48,200 bases of DNA, taken from the IMG/VR virus record IMGVR_UViG_3300042475_002348, positions 1 through 48,200 of that record; one strand, written 5' to 3'. Position numbers and translations under genes: made by a program. The first letter of the stretch is position 1. Every line of letters begins with the position of its first letter. The notes under the pieces are model-generated. The model searched no databases. It was not told the origin of the DNA and saw only the letters and a program-made list of their open reading frames with translations. Below, piece by piece: positions 9,927-18,794 of the stretch. The DNA is from a virus.

Positions 9927-10562
9927 TCACTGAAACCGAGACATCACAAAGGGGTTTGGCGCATTGTCCATCTGAGGCTGAGTCCCCTCGTCTTGCGCCA
10001 TACCCAAAGTAATCTCGTCGGCAAGGTCGCGCGCTAGTGAGTCGCGGATCTTAGGGAAGTTGTTTGTGATAAGCATAGGAGCAATGTCCCACGCAAGCTG
10101 AGCTGAAAGTGCACGTCCAAAGTAAACAGGAACCTGATTGTCCACAGGAACTCGAACCGTATAACGAGCGTGAGCATCGACGATGTTTGTGACTATCTTA
10201 ATCGATGAGCTTGAATAGATCGTTTGGAACTTAGCTTTCTGAACCTCATAAAGATTCAGGTTGGTGAAGATTCCTCCTGACGCAATTTCTCTTATGACAA
10301 GAGCATCGGCAGGAGCTTCATATTTATACTTGAATCCCATAAAGCCAAAGTTTGCATCTGTTTCAAGGAGGTTCAATCCTTGAAAGTAAGTGGCGAACTT
10401 CCATTCGTGCTTCTGCAAAAGAGTGTCGAGAGACATCTGATACATACGACGAATGATCTTCGCCTGCGTAGAATTGTCTGTGTCAAAATCTGTGATGGCG
10501 ATGTTGAGAGAGACACCTAGTCTTCCTAGCGCGAGGTTCGCAATGTCTGTTTTTTGCAGCAT
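9927..10562 (-). CDS. Tail tubular protein A (T7 gp11-like gatekeeper)
   Basis: A 211-residue protein. Its start (LQKTDIANLALGRLGV), the following RRMYQMSLDTLLQKHEWKFAT segment and the YEAPADALVIREI segment are typical of the gp11/gp4 adaptor family, which binds under the portal and closes the tail. GGAGG lies in a good position before the ATG. Gene order portal-scaffold-capsid-adaptor-nozzle supports the call. Confidence 0.85.
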   Translation of the reverse strand: MLQKTDIANLALGRLGVSLNIAITDFDTDNSTQAKIIRRMYQMSLDTLLQKHEWKFATYFQGLNLLETDANFGFMGFKYKYEAPADALVIREIASGGIFTNLNLYEVQKAKFQTIYSSSSIKIVTNIVDAHARYTVRVPVDNQVPVYFGRALSAQLAWDIAPMLITNNFPKIRDSLARDLADEITLGMAQDEGTQPQMDNAPNPFVMSRFQ

Positions 10563-10586
10563 GTACGAACCTCCATCGAAGGATTA

Positions 10587-10898
10587 TTAAACTAGGTCTT
10601 CAGATTCGTCTGCACCGTTAAGGTCAGTCACGCCTGCTTTTTTTGCTTCTTTAATATCGACCGGACGAACCCAAAGAGGCAAGCGGCCATTCTTTAAGTT
10701 GTGGTTGAAAACAAAAACTTCACCCGACTTAATGATGCGAGCGTTATCGTGATTTCCTAAATCGGCGTAATAGCCGTCAGAAATGGCCACTACTTTTAAA
10801 CCTTTAATAGGCTTAAGAGCTGTTTTTTTGATTTTTTCTAAAAGCTCTTGGCCTTCAGGAGATAGGACGACTTCTTTTTCTTTGGTGCTTTTGAACAT
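10587..10898 (-). CDS. Conserved virion-cluster protein, 103 aa, function unknown
   Basis: I do not recognise the fold. The protein has a charged N-terminus (FKSTKEKEVVLSPEGQELL), a central beta-looking segment (LKVVAISDGYYADLG) and an acidic C-terminus ending S-E-D-L-V. It sits between the cement protein and the tail adaptor, where small head-completion proteins are often found. A hairpin terminator separates it from the capsid and cement genes, so it is probably expressed at a lower level. The end loosely resembles the I-D-D-L-I tails found elsewhere in this genome. Confidence 0.7.
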   Translation of the reverse strand: MFKSTKEKEVVLSPEGQELLEKIKKTALKPIKGLKVVAISDGYYADLGNHDNARIIKSGEVFVFNHNLKNGRLPLWVRPVDIKEAKKAGVTDLNGADESEDLV

Positions 10899-10921
10899 TT
10901 GATTCCCCTCACGAATAGAAA

Positions 10922-10947
10922 GAGCAGGGATTTTTAGGCCCCTGCTC
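10922..10947 (-). terminator. Intrinsic terminator or attenuator after the capsid/cement genes
   Basis: A perfect 8-bp GC-rich stem (GAGCAGGG with CCCTGCTC) has a 10-base loop and is followed on the minus strand by TTTCTATT. It lies in the gap between the cement gene and the 103-aa gene. Partial termination here would give higher messenger levels for capsid and cement proteins than for the tail genes. Confidence 0.75.
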
Positions 10948-10953
10948 CGTTAA

Positions 10954-11391
10954 TTAGCCTCTGTAAGCTGCGTCAACTGCTGCCACGATTCCTGCTGTCA
11001 CTTGACCCGCTGTCGCGTTAGATCCGCCAACAGTGTAGTTGATGCGGATAAAGCGATAGATGTTGTTACGAGGAAGCTCTACCAATGGGCGGTAGATAAA
11101 ACCTGCAACAAGAGAAGCTAATGGAATCGCCGGAGTTACTGCAAGAGTTACCGGAGAAGTGAAAGCTTCATCTACCGAGCCTTGAACCGTAAAGGTCAAC
11201 GAGGTCAAAGTGGCAAAGTTCTGCACAACTTGAATGAGCAAAGGGATGCAGTCACCCTTGTTGTTACGGAGAAGCTGTACGTTGCCGTAAGCAGCTCTGC
11301 CTGGAGCGCCCAAATCGATCACGTTAGTCGAAACCGCAGAAGCAGTAATCGCCTGAGCATTTGAGAAAATTGCGTTAAGATCCAAAATCAT
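10954..11391 (-). CDS. Capsid cement/decoration protein, Bbp16-like
   Basis: A 145-residue protein with no charged tails, rich in V, A, T and I, with segments such as VIDLGAP and LLIQVVQNF. It looks like an all-beta jelly-roll. It immediately follows the major capsid gene, the position of the Bordetella phage BPP-1 cement protein, and its composition and length fit the Bbp16-type family known to me. The ribosome site lies in a small hairpin just upstream. The family assignment is from memory of sequence style and context, hence moderate certainty. Confidence 0.65.
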   Translation of the reverse strand: MILDLNAIFSNAQAITASAVSTNVIDLGAPGRAAYGNVQLLRNNKGDCIPLLIQVVQNFATLTSLTFTVQGSVDEAFTSPVTLAVTPAIPLASLVAGFIYRPLVELPRNNIYRFIRINYTVGGSNATAGQVTAGIVAAVDAAYRG

Positions 11392-11394
11392 ATC

Positions 11395-11408
11395 AAACCT
11401 CTAGGTTT
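11395..11408 (-). promoter_or_regulatory. Hairpin that may cover the cement gene ribosome site
   Basis: On the minus strand the leader of the cement gene contains AAACC-TAGA-GGTTT, a 5-bp stem with a tetraloop. The AGAGG ribosome site falls in the loop and 3' arm, five bases before the ATG. It could tune cement protein translation to the amount of capsid protein, but a 5-bp A/T-rich stem is weak. Confidence 0.3.
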
Positions 11409-11424
11409 AAAGTTTTACTTTCTA

Positions 11425-12438
11425 CTACGGAACTGTTGCTTCAGTGTTCAAGAGTGCGTCACATTCATGAATCGGAATACCACGGAACTGCAACACTTCT
11501 TTTGCGTTAGGGCCAGTAGTGTCTGGACCCAAGAACAAATTGATGTTGGTCTTCTTGCGAGCTTGGTAATCCAAGAACTTCACGATAGTCGTGTTCGCAT
11601 AGAAGTATGTTTTACCGATATTTAAACGGCGACCTTTGTGACGGTAGTAAGCCTCAGTCATCAAATCCACAATGTAAGCACCTGTTGCAGCATCAGTGGT
11701 CAACTCTGAAACATCAATGTTACAGATACGAACAATGTACTGCCAGTTACGAACTGAGAGACCGAAGTGAGCTGAGAACTCTTCGCGGTAAGCGAAGTAA
11801 GTGTTGCCTGAAGCATCAGCTACCGGAACAAGACCGCGATCTTTACGATCGACGCCTGCCATGTAGCCTTTTGGATAGATCAAGTGGTTAGCATTCTTGC
11901 CCCAAGTGATCAACCAGATTGAAGCGTTATCAGAACCTGAACCGCCGCCTTTGATGATCTGGTTTCCGTTTTCAGCCGTTGAAAGGTTGAAACGAGGAGA
12001 AAGACCCATTGGCTTTGAAGGATCCAAAGATGAATCATGGTAGAAGATCGCAGTCGCCATCTCTTGGGCCATGGCCTCAAGGTGGTCGTTAGCTTCGTCC
12101 ATGCGCATTGAAGCTTTGTCTTCGGCTTTTTCAAAGATGTCAACCAAGCGTTGGTCAACTTGAGAAGCAGACTGAACCATACCAGTGGTATCGATCACAG
12201 TTTGCTTAGAACCTTTTGAAGCTTGGATACCTTGGTACAACTTAGTCCAAGTGACCGAAGGAAGACCTGTCTTCATGATCGTCTTATGACGAGTACCGTC
12301 GTTACACGGGAACGCCGGAGCGTCCATCAAGATTGGGTTTAATGCCACAAGAAGATTGATGACATCTGAAGCATCTTTGTTCTCAGGCATCTGAGCGAGA
12401 TCAAGAAGCGTAGGGTACAAAGTGTTAAGCGTGGCCAT
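11425..12438 (-). CDS. Major capsid protein (HK97-fold, podovirus type)
   Basis: A 337-residue protein. Visible family traits are the N-terminal TLLDLAQMPENKD, the E-loop-like KTIMKTGLPSVTWTKLYQG region, the repeated mention of bound hosts of conserved W/Y segments (VRNWQYIVRICNID) and the C-terminal RGIPIHECDALLNTE domain. These features match the capsid proteins of BPP-1-like phages. It lies between scaffold and cement protein genes. GAGAGG precedes the ATG by eight bases. It forms the procapsid shell together with the scaffold. Confidence 0.9.
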   Translation of the reverse strand: MATLNTLYPTLLDLAQMPENKDASDVINLLVALNPILMDAPAFPCNDGTRHKTIMKTGLPSVTWTKLYQGIQASKGSKQTVIDTTGMVQSASQVDQRLVDIFEKAEDKASMRMDEANDHLEAMAQEMATAIFYHDSSLDPSKPMGLSPRFNLSTAENGNQIIKGGGSGSDNASIWLITWGKNANHLIYPKGYMAGVDRKDRGLVPVADASGNTYFAYREEFSAHFGLSVRNWQYIVRICNIDVSELTTDAATGAYIVDLMTEAYYRHKGRRLNIGKTYFYANTTIVKFLDYQARKKTNINLFLGPDTTGPNAKEVLQFRGIPIHECDALLNTEATVP

Positions 12439-12471
12439 AACTAAATCCTCTCATGTTTTGAGTTCAATATG

Positions 12472-12503
12472 ATTATCGTGAGGCACAATCTTTTTTGCGT
12501 CAA
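12472..12503 (-). promoter_or_regulatory. Possible capsid gene promoter
   Basis: The 73-base gap between scaffold and capsid genes holds a good -10 hexamer (GATAAT, 12472-12477) and a TTGACG -35-like hexamer (12498-12503) on the minus strand. The spacer is 20 bases, longer than optimal, so this is a weak call. A promoter here would explain separate high-level capsid expression ending at the terminator at 10922-10947. Confidence 0.3.
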
Positions 12504-12511
12504 CAAGTATT

Positions 12512-13207
12512 TTACTTTTTCTCAAACATTGAGGGGTACATTCTTTCAAGTTGATTAGGTTCTGCCTTCGCTGGGGTCGTCCCACCCTGGCGAGTAAGGT
12601 CACTATTCTCCTCTACCGGAGCTAATGCTTGACCAATTCGCACAAGAAATTTAGCTAAATGGATATTCGACCCACCTTGAGGAGTGTTCAGATATTCAAT
12701 AAGCTTCTCGTCCCCGAATGAAGTGAGTGCTCTGTTGATGTGTTGATCTGTGATTGCTCGCTTTTCACCTACAAAATCAGGGTCAGAGTTCATGGTTTTT
12801 AGGTCTTCTTGAAACCTCGACTCCCACTTTCCTTCGCCTGCTTTAAGAGCGTTTGCCACTACTTTCTCACGGGACTCCACCAGTTTTTGTGCTTGCTCTT
12901 TGCTTAGCCCTAGTTCCGATGCAGTTTGAGCTAGTTCATCCAAGTCCGCTTGAGTAAGAAGAGATCCCTCTTTTACTTCAATTTCATACTCTTCATCTTG
13001 AACTGCTTCTGTCGTTTCTTTACCTGCTTCTGCAGCAGGCTTTTCTTCTGTGGGTTTTTCTGCCGGAGCGGGGATCGTCGTGTCTTCAGGTTTGACCTCT
13101 ACTTTAGAGTCCGGTGACGTGACCGAGGGTGGTGTCGATGTAGGTTCGACTTTCGTTTCCGGTAATGTAGTCGTCGATGGTTCCGGCGTTACTGTTGTTT
13201 CGCTCAT
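12512..13207 (-). CDS. Scaffolding protein
   Basis: A 231-residue acidic protein. The first 80 residues are a low-complexity T/P/E/V tract and the rest is predicted helix (QADLDELAQTASELGLSKEQAQKLVE). This disordered-plus-coil design, directly before the capsid gene, is typical of podovirus scaffolds that guide capsid assembly and leave the head. The ATG has GGAGAG upstream. Its first 104 bases overlap the end of the Bbp19-like gene in another frame. Confidence 0.8.
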   Translation of the reverse strand: MSETTVTPEPSTTTLPETKVEPTSTPPSVTSPDSKVEVKPEDTTIPAPAEKPTEEKPAAEAGKETTEAVQDEEYEIEVKEGSLLTQADLDELAQTASELGLSKEQAQKLVESREKVVANALKAGEGKWESRFQEDLKTMNSDPDFVGEKRAITDQHINRALTSFGDEKLIEYLNTPQGGSNIHLAKFLVRIGQALAPVEENSDLTRQGGTTPAKAEPNQLERMYPSMFEKK

Positions 13208-13472
13208 CTAATCTCTCCTCATTGAGTGTTCTCTGATGCTCTGTTTGCATCAGCATGTAACTGTCGGGTACATGTTGCGTTATTAAATCTGTTATGAAAA
13301 GTCCTACCTGTCTGCGACCTATCTGGCGAAAAGCTATATGGCCATCGCCGACGATGTCGTGAAACATTTTGCACTCACTCAGCAATCTCCAAACAAAACG
13401 TCTGCCTTGTTCGGTAGACATTACCCATTCAAGGTCATGCCGTTGCTGCGCCTCTTTGATATCCTTGTTCAT
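13104..13472 (-). CDS. Bbp19-like virion-cluster protein
   Basis: A 122-residue protein. The segment WVMSTEQGRRFVWRLLSECK followed by GRRQVGLFITDLI is the pattern I associate with the Bbp19-like family, found between portal and scaffold genes in BPP-1-like podoviruses. Its function is not established. The ATG follows the portal stop by six bases. The last 35 codons overlap the scaffold gene out of frame, which is unusual for two structural genes and suggests coupled translation. Confidence 0.65.
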   Translation of the reverse strand: MNKDIKEAQQRHDLEWVMSTEQGRRFVWRLLSECKMFHDIVGDGHIAFRQIGRRQVGLFITDLITQHVPDSYMLMQTEHQRTLNEERLDERNNSNAGTIDDYITGNESRTYIDTTLGHVTGL

Positions 13473-13477
13473 GAACC

Positions 13478-15226
13478 CTATACTTGTGAGGCCTGTAAAT
13501 AAGTATCAAGCATTGAGCCCTCACCAATCTTTGCTTGAGACAAGTCCTTAACCGTCGCCGCCGCTGCCTGCTCCTTAGATATCATCGCCTGTTGCTGGGC
13601 TTGCATTGCCGCCATCTGACGACGCTGCTGGAACTCTTCTTCAGGAACTAAGACTTCAGGATTAACCGCGATAGTGTGTGCGTAAACATCGATCATCTTA
13701 GCACCGTTGATCTTCTGAAGCAAAGTAGGATCTTGAAGCCCTGCCGCAGTATTAGTCACAAACGCATTGAACCTCTCGATAGAGTTCATGTCTGCCACTT
13801 TGGCGGCTTGTGCTAATGCAGAGATGTATTCGGGACGAATCTGTTTGCCTTGCAGCTCTCTAGGCTTTTGAGGTAGGCGACCGGCATCCCCTAGAATGAT
13901 CTGGGCAATTTCAATCACCTTCGACGATAAGTCTTGGTCAAGCTGACTCATTACCGGTGCAAGGTTAGATAGACGCTCTGCTGCTCTCTCATCTGTTTCA
14001 CGAGCAGATACGTGAGTCTTCACTTCCCCTAAAGAAAAGGTAAGGAACATGTTAACGTAGTAGGCTTCTTGAATAGCTTGCTTAACTTCAGCTTGCTTAT
14101 TGATAAGCTCTACGACTTTAGGGTCAACTTCGAATGCTGGTTTAAAACTGGCCACTGAGCCCGCATCATCCACATAGGTCATGCCACCTGGAAGGATAGT
14201 CGAACCGTGACGACGAAGGCTTGCAGGCCCTACCATCGCTGGACGCAAGAGCTTATCAATAGCTTCAAAGCGCCCTTCTTCCATTTTTTGCAAGGAGAGA
14301 ATGTCGCCCATGGCAATTTCACCGGGCCCTTGAACACCAAAGTCAGACCCTGGACGCACTTCCCATCGAGGGATAATAACAGGGAAATAGTTGAACCCTT
14401 GCACTCTTACGAATGGATTAAGGTTACTTTTCGCCTGCTCATTTCTAAATCCATTTGACAACTGAGGAGGAAGGTTGTTCCCTGCCGACTGGACATATGT
14501 GTAAGAGTAAAACTTCTTCTCGAACCCTGTGCCTCTGTAGCCTGTGTTCGGAGCAATCAGGTTAGTCAGAACAATCGTCTCGACATAACGAGCAGCATCC
14601 CATTGCTCTTTTACCCATGGTGGAATATTTGACCAATCAATCTGACCTGTCGGAGAAAGCTTGGCGTAATTCTGCACCACCTCTCTGACAGTCATTGAAA
14701 AGTCACGATAAAAAATTTCAGGATCACCCTCGTTATTGCAGGAGAACGAGTACGTACCTACCTGAAACGGATAGAAGTAAAAGCCATAGCGAGGATGCGG
14801 AAGCATCGCAAACGCCGAGTTCGAGAAAATACCCAAGTCTTTGTAGACCGAAGACATTACTCGATAGAAGTTTGAAACCTGTAAGTGCGAACTGATCACG
14901 TTACGAGTGTTGTGAAAATAGTTTTGAATGTTTGTGATACTAGAAATCTTCGGGTCGTTTGTGGTCAAGTTAAACCAAGGACGCACCTGAGGAGTCGCCC
15001 CATTGTTCATGCCTGCCTGGAAAATGCGAAGTGCGCGACCAGCTTCATTGTCAATGATCTTAAAATCTTTACGTGTATTATCGTTCTTAGCATTATCCGG
15101 ATTCATGGTGAATCGACCTGGATCCAAGAACATCGCAAGCGTATCCCATCGAGGCGTTGTTCGCCCTAGGTTATCGCGCAAGCGATTGCGCAACGACACG
15201 ACTTCCGAATAGTTCATCTGAGTCAT
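13478..15226 (-). CDS. Portal protein (T7-type head-tail connector)
   Basis: A 582-residue protein of normal size for the T7-type connector family. The N-terminus (SLRNRLRDNLGRTTPRWDTL), the GNDPEI-like core region and the Q/A-rich C-terminal helix with QRRQMAAMQAQQQ match that family. It forms the dodecameric ring at the packaging vertex, through which TerL moves DNA. It is placed after the terminase genes and before scaffold and capsid. The ATG overlaps the preceding stop by four bases. Confidence 0.9.
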   Translation of the reverse strand: MTQMNYSEVVSLRNRLRDNLGRTTPRWDTLAMFLDPGRFTMNPDNAKNDNTRKDFKIIDNEAGRALRIFQAGMNNGATPQVRPWFNLTTNDPKISSITNIQNYFHNTRNVISSHLQVSNFYRVMSSVYKDLGIFSNSAFAMLPHPRYGFYFYPFQVGTYSFSCNNEGDPEIFYRDFSMTVREVVQNYAKLSPTGQIDWSNIPPWVKEQWDAARYVETIVLTNLIAPNTGYRGTGFEKKFYSYTYVQSAGNNLPPQLSNGFRNEQAKSNLNPFVRVQGFNYFPVIIPRWEVRPGSDFGVQGPGEIAMGDILSLQKMEEGRFEAIDKLLRPAMVGPASLRRHGSTILPGGMTYVDDAGSVASFKPAFEVDPKVVELINKQAEVKQAIQEAYYVNMFLTFSLGEVKTHVSARETDERAAERLSNLAPVMSQLDQDLSSKVIEIAQIILGDAGRLPQKPRELQGKQIRPEYISALAQAAKVADMNSIERFNAFVTNTAAGLQDPTLLQKINGAKMIDVYAHTIAVNPEVLVPEEEFQQRRQMAAMQAQQQAMISKEQAAAATVKDLSQAKIGEGSMLDTYLQASQV

Positions 15227-15585
15227 GATTTCTTCTTTTTCTTGACTTTCATTATCCGACGAACTGCCTGCTCGCCAGATTCTTTAGGGCCCATCGATTT
15301 TCCATACCCGCCGATTCTTTCATCGTAAATGTCTGCACCACCTGGAACTTTAGCTTTCGATGCTGATGGACCTTTAGCAACCACCCCACCCATCTCTGGC
15401 TGAGTCGCAGTAAGACCCGCAGACATCTCTGCTTGACGCGCCGTCATAATCTCACGCATCTGAACTTGCTGGGCAAGCGTTGGTTTCTGAAACTCAGGTG
15501 ATCTTGCAGAAGCCCCCATAGGCATCGAGGATGTGTTGGCCGTCAGGTCTTTGCGCTTCTTCTTTGCCACTTTAGCTTTCAACAT
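15223..15585 (-). CDS. Small basic protein upstream of the portal gene
   Basis: A 120-residue, Lys-rich protein with basic ends (KAKVAKKKRK and VKKKKKS) and a low-complexity middle. I choose the ATG at 15585 because AGAGG lies five bases before it; a GTG six bases upstream is possible. Small basic proteins in this place occur in many podoviruses, but I know no proven role. Binding DNA or packaging with it is an inference from charge. Confidence 0.65.
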   Translation of the reverse strand: MLKAKVAKKKRKDLTANTSSMPMGASARSPEFQKPTLAQQVQMREIMTARQAEMSAGLTATQPEMGGVVAKGPSASKAKVPGGADIYDERIGGYGKSMGPKESGEQAVRRIMKVKKKKKS

Positions 15586-15594
15586 AGACACCTC

Positions 15595-16056
15595 TTAAAA
15601 TGTTCCTGCGGAACCGTTGTTTGATGATTGTGCTGCCGTACCTATAAGCCCCGATTGCGGAACTGTTCCCGCTGCCGTACGTGCTTGATTCGTCGCTCGG
15701 CGCGCTGCTGGTGTCAGCATAGCATTATCTGCCTGCTGCTTACGACCAAACTCGCGCATTACTTGCATAACTCGAGCTTTTTCTGCTCTGCGTTGCGCTT
15801 CTTGTTGCGCCTTTTCTTGGTTCTTTTGCTGTCTAGATCCTAGGAACCCACCGATTAAGAAGCCTGCTCCTGCTCCTACTGCCGTTCCAAATCCTGGCAT
15901 CGCCGCTGTTCCAATCGCAGCGCCTGTTCCTGCACCTGCAACGCCGCCAGAAATGAAACCTTCGTTCATTCCCTCACGATTAATCGCAGTGCCAATAAAC
16001 GCGCCCGAAGTCCCGCCTACTGCCCCGCCATATATTGCACCTGCATCTAGTTGCAT
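15595..16056 (-). CDS. Glycine-zipper protein, possible membrane-active ejection factor
   Basis: A 153-residue protein whose first 80 residues are Gly/Ala-rich with GxxxG spacing (GAVGGTSGAFIGTA, then GAGTGAAIGTAAMPGFGTAVGAGAGFLIGGFLG). A long charged helix (residues 75-105) and a polar tail follow. Two zipper segments of this type can insert into membranes. It lies between TerL and portal genes in a virion cluster, so a small ejection protein is more likely than a holin; both remain possible. Confidence 0.6.
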   Translation of the reverse strand: MQLDAGAIYGGAVGGTSGAFIGTAINREGMNEGFISGGVAGAGTGAAIGTAAMPGFGTAVGAGAGFLIGGFLGSRQQKNQEKAQQEAQRRAEKARVMQVMREFGRKQQADNAMLTPAARRATNQARTAAGTVPQSGLIGTAAQSSNNGSAGTF

Positions 16057-16063
16057 AAATCAC

Positions 16064-17659
16064 CTATGATCTATGATTTGACGCCCTAACTGAATATTTG
16101 TCAATATCTATTGGATTTCCCAAGTGTTTAGGCGCATTTGCTTCCTCATAAAGCCGCATGATCTCCCACGATGGAAGACCTTCGGTAGCTTGCTGGGTCA
16201 ATGCGCCATTACGCATATTACCAGTGGGCATCTCCACATCTGCAAATGTCTGAGCAAGTGCGTCAGCTCTATCAGGACTGCGCCCTAATCGACTGCGAAT
16301 TTGATCTTTCTCTTCAAGCCTAAAAGTCCCGCCATGGAACATGAGCTTTGGCATTTGAAGTTCTTCTGCTAGCATCGGGTCGTCAGGTAGCTTGCCACCT
16401 TTACGAACCCAATCACGCATCCTCACCCACATCTCTGTGCGCTTATTAAAGTAGCGTCGGTCTTGTGCCTTAGCATTATAGACTACCGGCGTCACGTCTA
16501 CTGAAGGGAACATGCTCAATGAGTCCACGACGGATCCACCATATCCCCCTGTGTTATCGACAAATATACGCTCCACTCCAAGTTCCTCAACCATCAGAAC
16601 CGCTTTACCTGCAAGTTCAGGCCCCATAACATCGCTGGATACTAGGTCTAACGGATAACCCATCAGACCTTTGCGACGAGCAAAGCACGTTGAGTCCTTA
16701 CCACCTCGAGATACGTCGATTCCTAATCTCATTTGAGACATAGAGACATCCCCTTCTTTCACCACTCGTTCCATCGAATCTCTGATCTCTTGATCGGTAA
16801 GAAGCTGGTTTGAAGATGAATCAGGATATTCAGCGAAGATAGTGATTTTAACCCATGGATGATCGCGTCCATACTTTTGAATCTCTGCACGAGCAAAGTC
16901 AACGGAGACTCTTGGAGCTCGCTTAGGGTCATCAGGGTCTGAGGTCACGCGATAGACTTTCCATCGGTCTCCTTCAAGTCCTTTGTAGGCACGATAGATA
17001 GTCCCTCTAGGTTCTTCAGGGTTAGCAGATACCAAAATTCGTGCGCGCTTCGTATCGGAGTCACCGGAACTCAAGGCAGCATCTGCCGTCGATAGAATAG
17101 AATCAGGAATCATACCTGCTTCGTCGATGGTAAACATGACAAAGTCGGCATGGTGTCCGGCGAGGGCAGAAGCTAATTGGGTGTCGTCTGCTTGTTTTGG
17201 GAAAGATCGGGCATCGATGAAAGAGAAACCTTCCTGCCCTTTCAAACGAATCTTGTCGTAACCTTCGATAAGAGAAGCCGCAAGTAGAGGGGAGTCTAGT
17301 CGCATCTTTAAGAGTTCCGCCCAAAGGTTTGCCATCAAGTGATCTTTCGTGATCGACAGGCAGGCAACCTTCGGTCGATAGCCCGTAATCATGAAGTGAT
17401 GAGTCATTAACGCAAGGAGCCAAGTTTTACCAGGACCCTTCGAGGCAAGCATGGCGACTCGCGGATGTTTCACATACAAGTCCATGACCTCGCGCTGCCA
17501 CTCGTAAGGAGTCACATCAAGCACGTCTCGAGCAAATATACTTGGACGATCCCTCCACAAACGGATTAGATCAGACGGCATGAGGTTACTTGGCTTCTTC
17601 AAAAGCCGCTGAACATTCGCCCCTTCGATTGCCGAAGTTTCTGGAAGAATCAAACTCAT
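16064..17659 (-). CDS. Terminase large subunit (TerL)
   Basis: A 531-residue packaging motor. The ATPase has Walker A SKGPGKT at 73-79, Walker B FTIDE at 176-180 and a coupling motif SAN at 211-213. The nuclease domain shows the acidic residues D315 (GIDVSRGG), D368 (IFVDNTGGYGG) and a late Asp in GRSPDRADAL. This is the Terminase_6/RNase H type. Its start overlaps the TerS stop by four bases. It cuts concatemers and pumps DNA through the portal. It does not end in the I-D-D-L-I tail, unlike its partner TerS. Confidence 0.93.
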   Translation of the reverse strand: MSLILPETSAIEGANVQRLLKKPSNLMPSDLIRLWRDRPSIFARDVLDVTPYEWQREVMDLYVKHPRVAMLASKGPGKTWLLALMTHHFMITGYRPKVACLSITKDHLMANLWAELLKMRLDSPLLAASLIEGYDKIRLKGQEGFSFIDARSFPKQADDTQLASALAGHHADFVMFTIDEAGMIPDSILSTADAALSSGDSDTKRARILVSANPEEPRGTIYRAYKGLEGDRWKVYRVTSDPDDPKRAPRVSVDFARAEIQKYGRDHPWVKITIFAEYPDSSSNQLLTDQEIRDSMERVVKEGDVSMSQMRLGIDVSRGGKDSTCFARRKGLMGYPLDLVSSDVMGPELAGKAVLMVEELGVERIFVDNTGGYGGSVVDSLSMFPSVDVTPVVYNAKAQDRRYFNKRTEMWVRMRDWVRKGGKLPDDPMLAEELQMPKLMFHGGTFRLEEKDQIRSRLGRSPDRADALAQTFADVEMPTGNMRNGALTQQATEGLPSWEIMRLYEEANAPKHLGNPIDIDKYSVRASNHRS

Positions 17660-18237
17660 ATCAAGTCTTCGATGGCAGAATTGTCTAACTCGTTTTCATC
17701 CGCGATGTCGTGAATTTGATCAAGCTCTGTAGGTTCGGGAAGTAGTGCGTTTGATTTTTTAATTACGTTGTACTCAGCTTCGATTTCCTCGACTGACCGA
17801 TTGGACTTAAGTGATTGCTGAACCAAGTCAGTAATCGTCACGTTTCCAGACACATCGAGTTTATCGATGAACATACCGTCAGACTTACCTAGAAGCTCAG
17901 TCGCTTTGAGCCGCGCTTGAATAGGAATATTCTCTTTGGGCTTAGGCACGTTGGTGACAGGATCAAATTCTTCGACAGCAAAGGGATCCTGATTTTTAAC
18001 GATGTCACTCCAAAATGTTTGAAGGTCTTCTCTGTCCATCTTCAATTTTTTAGCTTTATCCATAAAAAAGTCTCGGTGTTTAAGTGCTTCGAGTACGAGC
18101 GGCTCTTTGAGCAGCTTCTCCGCTTGATGTCGAAGGTAAGAGTCTGTTCCGTTATAACCCGCTAAACGCATGGCCTTAACTTCATCTCCCACATACGCTT
18201 CGATAAAAAGTCTGTGTTTAGGGTTTAGTGTCCTCAT
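17656..18237 (-). CDS. Terminase small subunit (TerS)
   Basis: A 193-residue protein. Residues 1-50 show the Terminase_2-type helix-turn-helix (PKHRLFIEAYVGD, KAMRLAGYNG, QAEKLLKEPLVLEAL). It recognises the packaging site and starts cleavage with TerL. It is the first gene of the late block, next to the large intergenic region where the packaging site probably lies. GAAGG is only one base from the ATG and a promoter-like element ends just before it, so the message may be leaderless. The last residues, S-A-I-E-D-L-I, match the tail shared by early DNA-metabolism proteins. Confidence 0.88.
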   Translation of the reverse strand: MRTLNPKHRLFIEAYVGDEVKAMRLAGYNGTDSYLRHQAEKLLKEPLVLEALKHRDFFMDKAKKLKMDREDLQTFWSDIVKNQDPFAVEEFDPVTNVPKPKENIPIQARLKATELLGKSDGMFIDKLDVSGNVTITDLVQQSLKSNRSVEEIEAEYNVIKKSNALLPEPTELDQIHDIADENELDNSAIEDLI

Positions 18238-18244
18238 GCCTTCG

Positions 18245-18273
18245 ATGGTAATGGTCTTTTAAGTCTGTGTCAA
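18245..18273 (-). promoter_or_regulatory. Candidate late-operon promoter before TerS
   Basis: On the minus strand TTGACA (18268-18273) is followed after exactly 17 bases by TACCAT (18245-18250), which matches TATAAT at four of six positions. The predicted start lies at or within a few bases of the TerS ATG at 18237, implying a leaderless or very short-leader message. The consensus -35 and ideal spacer support it; the -10 is modest. Confidence 0.45.
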
Positions 18274-18794
18274 AAAGCAACGGTAGATTCAGCGTCCATG
18301 CTTGTGTCTACCGCTACCCACACACGATTCGAGAGACAGAACCGATACCTCGATTTTGGCAGGGTCTAATGGGATTCGTCGATTGCTGTTGTATGTTATT
18401 TTCTTACCGCTTTAAATCGATTCTAAACGCTTCGACTGGCAAGGGTTGTCTAGGTAGTGGGTTAGGGGGCTGGAGCTGCGAGGGCTTCGATTACAGGGGT
18501 TCCTGGAGATTTGGCAACGTGTGGGTTGTTGGATGCTAGCGTTTGGCGGTAATGCGGCTAGTCGTTTTTGGAGTCTGGTTGTTGTGCGGCAGGTCTAATT
18601 AAACCCTTATGCCTCCAGTTAATCCCTTAACTCAATGCGTTGAAAAATCTCAAAAATTTGTGACGGGGTGGGTATACACCACGCCCACCACGCGAAAAGG
18701 GGGAACGGGGTACTCGTCGCGCACCACACTCTCCCCGATCGCTATGCCCTTGGTGTCACCATGCTCGCCATGCCTACGACTGCCATGGTGTGAT

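Noticed and set aside
13104-13207. Frameshift joining the Bbp19-like and scaffold genes
   Set aside because: Both genes have their own start and a full-length product, and no slippery sequence is evident; simple overlap explains the region.
18267-18539. Plus-strand 90-aa frame after the TerS start
   Set aside because: No ribosome site, odd composition rich in Cys, Gly and Trp, and the region is G/T-skewed intergenic DNA.
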